This document shows, piece after piece, positions 1 through 3,391 of a stretch of 5,506 bases of DNA (positions are counted from its first letter, which is position 1; every line of letters starts with the position of its first letter). The notes under the pieces were generated by a model, which ran no database searches, was not told the origin of the DNA, and worked only from the letters and a program-made list of their open reading frames with translations. The translations under genes were made by a program, and so were the position numbers. This stretch comes from Gammaproteobacteria bacterium (GTDB lineage Bacteria; Gemmatimonadota; Gemmatimonadetes; Longimicrobiales; Gaopeijiaceae): NCBI GenBank assembly GCA_009843625.1, contig VYDD01000131.1, forward strand, positions 1 to 5,506, read 5' to 3'.

Positions 1-206
1 TCTCCGATTTCGGCAAGCGAGGCGGCGGGGTCTTCGCCGAGCTGGATCACGGCCTCGACGGCAAACACCTCTTCGAGGCTCGCGACGATGGCGGCCGAAG
101 GGGGACCGTCCGCCTCCCCGCACGCGCCGAGAAGGAGGACCGCCTGGATTGCCACTGACCTGGGCATTGCGCGCGAACCACCCTGGCCGCTGACCCTCTT
201 CGACAC
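1..206 (-). CDS. Putative lipoprotein, N-terminal part only (possibly a 6-bladed beta-propeller protein)
   Basis: This is a partial gene reading off the left edge; 68 codons are visible and the frame stays open. Seen directly: from a GTG at 206 the peptide has a basic n-region (SKRVSGQGGSRAMPR), a hydrophobic run (AIQAVLLLGA) and a lipobox LLGAC with Cys at about residue 29. A low-complexity linker (GEADGPPSA) and the start of a mature domain (LEEVFAVEAVIQLGED) follow. That is the layout of a type II signal peptide of an exported, membrane-anchored lipoprotein. I chose GTG 206 because AAGGAGG lies 10 bases upstream (217-223). An in-frame ATG at 167 would give a shorter signal peptide but has no good ribosome-binding site, and an ATG at 227 is also in frame. 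The mature N-terminus resembles secreted 6-bladed beta-propeller proteins common in Gemmatimonadota, but too little is visible to be sure of the family. It is divergent from the gene starting at 373. Confidence 0.6.
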   Translation of the reverse strand, partial: MSKRVSGQGGSRAMPRSVAIQAVLLLGACGEADGPPSAAIVASLEEVFAVEAVIQLGEDPAASLAEIG

Positions 207-216
207 GTGCGATAAC

Positions 217-223
217 CCTCCTT
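217..223 (-). promoter_or_regulatory. Ribosome-binding site for the lipoprotein gene
   Basis: On the minus strand the sequence reads AAGGAGG, followed by 10 bases and then GTG at 206. It is a near-perfect Shine-Dalgarno match. It is the main reason to prefer GTG 206 over the ATG at 167, which has only weak AGGG-like sequence about 13 bases upstream. Confidence 0.5.
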
Positions 224-254
224 CCATCTCGACAAGGTCGATCCTAAGGAAAGC

Positions 255-298
255 AACCGGAATGCGCGAATCCGCGTTGCCAGGGAGCGTTTCCGGTT
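255..298. repeat. 8-bp inverted repeat in the divergent intergenic region
   Basis: AACCGGAA at 255-262 and TTCCGGTT at 291-298 are perfect reverse complements separated by 28 bases. Their centres lie 36 bases apart, and each arm has a CCGG core. The repeat lies between two divergent genes, so a regulator-binding role is possible. It may also be chance: the arms are short and nothing else supports a function. Confidence 0.3.
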
Positions 299-323
299 CG
301 CACGGGCATCAAACGCGGTGGTC

Positions 324-346
324 GTGTGTAGCATTTGTTGACACAC
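324..346. promoter_or_regulatory. Operator-like inverted repeat upstream of the antitoxin-methyltransferase gene
   Basis: GTGTGT at 324-329 pairs with ACACAC at 341-346. An overlapping alignment gives TGTAGCA at 327-333 against TGTTGACA at 336-343, which pairs with one bulged base and one mismatch. It overlaps a TTGACA hexamer (338-343) and sits 26 bases before the ATG of a ribbon-helix-helix protein. ParD-type antitoxins normally repress their own promoter through short palindromes in this position, so an autoregulatory operator is a reasonable inference. The palindrome is imperfect. Confidence 0.4.
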
Positions 347-366
347 AGCGCTGCCAACACCAACTT
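338..366 (+). promoter_or_regulatory. Candidate sigma70-type promoter giving a leaderless transcript
   Basis: A perfect -35 hexamer TTGACA (338-343) is followed by a 17-base spacer and a weak -10 CAACTT (361-366), which keeps only the A at position 2 and the T at position 6. Transcription starting 7 bases after the -10 would fall on the A of the ATG at 373. That would explain why this ATG has no Shine-Dalgarno sequence. The spacing is ideal but the -10 is poor, so this remains a candidate. Confidence 0.3.
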
Positions 367-372
367 CGCGCC

Positions 373-1491
373 ATGGCTATCCGGCAAACGCGAAACATCT
401 CCCTGCCGCCCCACCAGGATTCCTTCATCGAGCGATTGGTTTCGGGGGGACGCTACCGGACTGCCAGCGAAGTGGTGCGGCAAGGGCTGCGTCTGCTGGA
501 GGAGGCGGAGCATCGAAGGCTGCTTGAGGAGTGGATCGTCGAGGAGCTAACTGAAGAGGAACAGGGCAGGATCCCACCGGAACTTCTGGACGATGTGCGA
601 GCGCACTTCCGCCAACTTGCCGATGCCGCTCTCAGCGAAGTCGCGGAGGACCGTCATGTAGATGGACCCACAGCCATGCAGCGGCTGAGGGAGCGCATCG
701 AGCCAGTCGGGACAAGCCAGCCGACATCCGCTGAAGGAGATCCAGTGACTCGCTACGACGCATACGACCCCTTTGCGCGCGTCTACGATCGGCACTGGGG
801 ATTCTTCGCGGCCAGGGCGTACCCGATCCTCGAACACCTGGTCCTGGGGAGTCTTCCCTCGGGATGCGCCGTCCTGGATCTGTGCTGTGGCACCGGACAG
901 CTTGCCGCCGAGCTTTCGCGGCGAAGATTCCGCACGACGGGCCTGGATGGCTCGGAAGCGATGATCGGGATTGCGAGGAAGAACGCTCCGGACGCGGATT
1001 TCGTCGTCCAGGATGTCCGCAACATCGCGCTGCCCGGCAGGTTCTCGGCGGTTTTCTCGACCTTCGACAGCCTGAACCACGTGATGAGACTGGACGAACT
1101 GGAACAGGTGTTTCGCAGTGTATTCGCCGTCCTGGATGGCGGCGGCTACTTCGTGTTCGACCTCAACATGGAAGAAGGCTTCCGGTCCAGATGGCGTGGA
1201 TCGTTCGAATTCGTCGAGGACGATCACGTCTGCGTGGTTCGATCTTCACATGACGCGAACGAGAAGACCGGACGGCTGGATGTCACTCTGTTCGAGTTGA
1301 AGGCTTCAGGCTGGGTGCGGACCGATTTCCCTCTGATTCAGCGCTGGTACCAAGAGCGTGAAATCAGGAACCTCCTGCGGAAGGCCGGATTCGGAGAACT
1401 GCAGTCCCTGGATGAGAGCGAACCCATCCTGGAGGGCTCGATGCACGAAGGCAGGATGTTCTTCGTCGCCACAAACGGCGCCGCCCACTAG
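373..1491 (+). CDS. ParD-like antitoxin domain fused in frame to a class I SAM-dependent methyltransferase
   Basis: A 372-residue continuous frame. Residues 1-46 are a ribbon-helix-helix DNA-binding fold of the ParD type: the strand RNISLPPHQDSFI, then SGGRYRTASEVVRQGLRLLEE. Residues 47-115 are a charged helical stretch ending in VDGPTAMQRLRERIE, which looks like the C-terminal end of such antitoxins. The stretch before it is longer than usual. After a short PVGTSQPTSAEGDP linker, residues 125-372 are a complete methyltransferase with the SAM-binding motif VLDLCCGTGQLA (about 167-178). I chose ATG 373 because the family starts with this MAIRQTRNIS-like segment; upstream in-frame ATGs at 88 and 262 would add residues with no domain character. 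No ParE toxin gene follows. Whether one fused protein is made, or two products arise through the internal start at 745, cannot be settled from sequence. A lost antitoxin stop codon is also possible. Confidence 0.6.
   Translation: MAIRQTRNISLPPHQDSFIERLVSGGRYRTASEVVRQGLRLLEEAEHRRLLEEWIVEELTEEEQGRIPPELLDDVRAHFRQLADAALSEVAEDRHVDGPTAMQRLRERIEPVGTSQPTSAEGDPVTRYDAYDPFARVYDRHWGFFAARAYPILEHLVLGSLPSGCAVLDLCCGTGQLAAELSRRRFRTTGLDGSEAMIGIARKNAPDADFVVQDVRNIALPGRFSAVFSTFDSLNHVMRLDELEQVFRSVFAVLDGGGYFVFDLNMEEGFRSRWRGSFEFVEDDHVCVVRSSHDANEKTGRLDVTLFELKASGWVRTDFPLIQRWYQEREIRNLLRKAGFGELQSLDESEPILEGSMHEGRMFFVATNGAAH
734..747 (+). promoter_or_regulatory. Strong internal ribosome-binding site and GTG start for the methyltransferase part
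   Basis: AAGGAG at 734-739 is followed by 5 bases (atcca) and an in-frame GTG at 745. Both match and spacing are near ideal, and the start falls exactly where the methyltransferase domain begins. By contrast, the ATG at 373 has no Shine-Dalgarno sequence. This argues that the methyltransferase is, or recently was, translated independently. Confidence 0.6.
745..1491 (+). CDS. Class I SAM-dependent methyltransferase (alternative product starting inside the fusion frame)
   Basis: Read from the GTG at 745 this is a 248-residue protein, a normal full length for stand-alone small-molecule class I methyltransferases. Visible motifs: the N-terminal cap YDPFARVYDRHWG; motif I VLDLCCGTGQLA (43-54), which binds SAM; the acidic residue ending strand 2 in GLDGS (Asp68); QDVRN (Asp90); STFDSLNH (105-112); and LDGGGYFVFDLN (130-141). 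The C-terminal half has the QRWYQEREIRNLLRKAGF pattern, a helix usual near the substrate pocket of this family. The fold is a Rossmann-type methyltransferase transferring the methyl group of S-adenosylmethionine, probably cytosolic. The substrate cannot be told, and no DNA-methyltransferase NPPY-type motif is present. It shares frame and stop with the ParD-containing reading frame. The nested start has a strong Shine-Dalgarno sequence, so this shorter product is probably made whether or not the fusion is. Confidence 0.7.
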   Translation: MTRYDAYDPFARVYDRHWGFFAARAYPILEHLVLGSLPSGCAVLDLCCGTGQLAAELSRRRFRTTGLDGSEAMIGIARKNAPDADFVVQDVRNIALPGRFSAVFSTFDSLNHVMRLDELEQVFRSVFAVLDGGGYFVFDLNMEEGFRSRWRGSFEFVEDDHVCVVRSSHDANEKTGRLDVTLFELKASGWVRTDFPLIQRWYQEREIRNLLRKAGFGELQSLDESEPILEGSMHEGRMFFVATNGAAH

Positions 1492-1495
1492 CCGC

Positions 1496-1888
1496 TTAGC
1501 CCCCACCCCTGCTCAACACCACCGCAATCAGCGCGCCGGCCGTCCCGTTGGTCACGACCCCGATCAGGGTGTGCCCGCCGACGGTGGCGAGTGTCTGAAC
1601 GCCGTCCATCATGGCGTAGCCCATCAGCGCCATGCCCAAGCCCAGCAGACCCCCGAACACCGCCCCGGCCTGGAGCCCCTCCCAGCCACCGACGACACCC
1701 CTCCAGCTCAGGACGAGGGTGAGGACCGCTGCATGGAGGAGTTGGCCCAGGCCCAGCGCCCACCAGATGGGGATCGCCCTCGAAACCTCGTTGGCGAAGA
1801 AGTCTTCCAGAAGCCCGTAAAGGACGCCGCTCACCACGAAGAGCGTGACGGCCCCCGCGACCGTTGCCAGCAGAAAGCCTCTGGTCAC
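1496..1888 (-). CDS. Small four-helix integral membrane protein, unknown function
   Basis: A 130-residue hydrophobic protein with four predicted membrane segments: about residues 5-27 (FLLATVAGAVTLFVVSGVLY), 41-61 (IWWALGLGQLLHAAVLTLVL), 71-93 (glycine-rich, GAVFGGLLGLGMALMGYAM) and 104-125 (GGHTLIGVVTNGTAGALIAV). A short acidic loop (EDFFANEVSR) follows helix 1. The length and layout resemble small uncharacterised membrane proteins found in Bacteroidota and Gemmatimonadota, but I cannot name a family with confidence. The GTG start at 1888 is supported by AGGGG 9 bases upstream (1898-1902). It begins 16 bases after the DUF1501 stop on the same strand, so it is likely the last gene of that operon. 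Its stop is 4 bases from the stop of the convergent methyltransferase gene. No catalytic motif is evident. Confidence 0.75.
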   Translation of the reverse strand: MTRGFLLATVAGAVTLFVVSGVLYGLLEDFFANEVSRAIPIWWALGLGQLLHAAVLTLVLSWRGVVGGWEGLQAGAVFGGLLGLGMALMGYAMMDGVQTLATVGGHTLIGVVTNGTAGALIAVVLSRGGG

Positions 1889-1904
1889 GCTGTCGGGCCC
1901 CTGA

Positions 1905-3389
1905 TCACGCGATGATGTCGTGAATCACCTCGCCCGCCACATCCGTCAGCCGGAAATCACGCCCGCTGTAGTTGTAGGTCAGCTTCTCGTGGTCGATGCC
2001 CATCAGGTAGAGGATGGTCGCGTGCAGGTCGTGGATGTGGACCGGGTTCTCGACGGCCTTGAAGCCGAAGTCGTCGGTGGCGCCGTAGGTCATGCCGCCC
2101 TTGATGCCGCCCCCGGCCAGCCAGATGCTGAACCCGAACGGGTTGTGGTCGCGACCGTTGACCACGCGGCCGCCGGCGCCTCCGCCCCCTGTCTCCAGCA
2201 CGGGGGTGCGTCCGAACTCGGTGCCGCACACCACCAGGGTGTCGTCGAACAGGCCCCGTGACTTGAGGTCCTTGATCACAGCCGCAAACGGCTGGTCGGA
2301 GTCTCGGGCGTTCTTGCGGTGCTGGAAGATGTCGGTGTGGGCATCCCAGGGATCGCCCTTCGCGTAATAGACCTGCACGATGCGCACGCCTCGCTCGATC
2401 AGCCGCACCGCCATCAGGCATCCGCGCGCGGTGCTTCCCGGGCCGTACAGCTTCTGGGTCGCCTCGCTTTCGCCGCGGATGTCGAACACGTCCGGGGCCT
2501 CGGTCTGCATGCGGTAAGCGGTCTCCATCACCTGGATCGCGCCCTCGATCTGCGGATCCTCCTCCTCCAGGCGCTGCATGTGCAGCCGGTTCAGCTTCTC
2601 GATCAGGTCCACCTCGCGGCGCTGACCGTCGCCGTTCCTCTCCTCGCCGCGGATGTTGGGGATCAGGCGCTCCGGGTCGAAGTCGTCCTCGATCCTCGGC
2701 ACCTTGTCGGAGATGTAGGTGCCCTGGTGGATGGGCGGGAGGAAGGCGTTGCTCCAGAGCGGCGGGCCGACGACGGTGGGCTGGTCCGGGCAGAGCACCA
2801 CGAACCCGGGCAGGTTCCGGTTCTCGGTTCCGAGCCCGTACGTGAGCCACGATCCCAGCGAGGGCCGGCCCGGCTGGATGTGCCCCGTGTTCATCATGAG
2901 CAGCGAGGGCTCGTGGTTCGGGATCTCGGTGTGCATCGAGCGGATCACGCAGATGTCGTCCGCGCACTCGCCCACGTGCGGGAAGAGCTCGCTGACCGCG
3001 ATGCCCGACTGCCCGTAGCGCTTGAAGCTGAAGGGCGACTTCATGAGCGCGCCGGTGCGCCGCTCGGTCTTGATCTCGCCGGTCGGCAGGGGCTGCCCGT
3101 GATACTTCTCGAGCATCGGCTTGGGATCGAAGGTGTCGACCTGCGACACGCCCCCGTTCATGAACAGGAAGATGACGTTCTTCGCGCGCGGCTCGAAATC
3201 GGGCCTGGGCAGCGGCGTGCCCATCGACGACACGAGCCCGTTCGAGGCCTCGAGCATCGACGTCCCCACGAGGCTCGCGAACGCCATCATGCCGAAGCCC
3301 GCGCCCATGGTCTTCAGGGCTTCGCGCCGCGTGCGCGGCTCCCCGTGGATCATGCCGCAGCCGTGGTGATCGTGATGATGATCAGACAT
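1905..3389 (-). CDS. DUF1501 domain-containing protein with Tat-type signal (alkaline phosphatase-like fold)
   Basis: A 494-residue DUF1501 protein of about full family length. Residues 20-43 form a Tat-type signal: TRREALK (the Phe of the consensus is replaced by Ala), then the hydrophobic MGAGFGMMAFASLVG. Export in folded form is likely. Family motifs in order: NGGVSQVDTFDPKP (78-91), HEPSLLMMNTGH (159-170), WDAH (348-351), GTEFGRTP (389-396), GRDHNPFGFS (412-421) and HIHDLHAT (451-458). The Asp/His residues in these fit the metal-binding scheme of the alkaline phosphatase/sulfatase superfamily to which DUF1501 is related; the substrate is unknown. ATG 3389 is preferred over a start at 3446 because it begins just before the signal and overlaps the upstream stop as TGATG, indicating translational coupling. 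Its own Shine-Dalgarno sequence is weak. The N-terminus MSDHHHDHHGCGMIHG is unusually His-rich. It is paired with the DUF1553 gene, as is usual for the family. Confidence 0.92.
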   Translation of the reverse strand: MSDHHHDHHGCGMIHGEPRTRREALKTMGAGFGMMAFASLVGTSMLEASNGLVSSMGTPLPRPDFEPRAKNVIFLFMNGGVSQVDTFDPKPMLEKYHGQPLPTGEIKTERRTGALMKSPFSFKRYGQSGIAVSELFPHVGECADDICVIRSMHTEIPNHEPSLLMMNTGHIQPGRPSLGSWLTYGLGTENRNLPGFVVLCPDQPTVVGPPLWSNAFLPPIHQGTYISDKVPRIEDDFDPERLIPNIRGEERNGDGQRREVDLIEKLNRLHMQRLEEEDPQIEGAIQVMETAYRMQTEAPDVFDIRGESEATQKLYGPGSTARGCLMAVRLIERGVRIVQVYYAKGDPWDAHTDIFQHRKNARDSDQPFAAVIKDLKSRGLFDDTLVVCGTEFGRTPVLETGGGGAGGRVVNGRDHNPFGFSIWLAGGGIKGGMTYGATDDFGFKAVENPVHIHDLHATILYLMGIDHEKLTYNYSGRDFRLTDVAGEVIHDIIA

Positions 3390-3391
3390 CA
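3387..3391 (-). promoter_or_regulatory. TGATG stop-start overlap coupling the DUF1553 and DUF1501 genes
   Basis: On the minus strand the DUF1553 stop TGA (3391-3389) shares its final A with the DUF1501 ATG (3389-3387). Only weak Shine-Dalgarno-like sequence precedes the ATG (CAGG about 13 bases upstream). Translation of DUF1501 therefore probably depends on ribosomes finishing the upstream gene. Confidence 0.75.

Noticed and set aside
47..346. 99-codon minus-strand frame in the left region
   Set aside because: It is in a different frame from the lipoprotein start, is Arg/Ser-rich without hydrophobic core or domain, and is best explained as a shadow frame.
88..372. N-terminal extension of the antitoxin-methyltransferase frame to ATG 88 or ATG 262
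   Set aside because: The extra residues show no domain and overlap the lipoprotein gene and the putative promoter. The ParD-like fold begins naturally at the ATG at 373. AAGGA before ATG 262 is spaced at 11 bases, so that start is not fully excluded.
1957..2967. 336-codon minus-strand frame inside DUF1501
   Set aside because: It is the +1-type shadow of DUF1501, extremely rich in Arg, Pro, Gly and His, with no domain.
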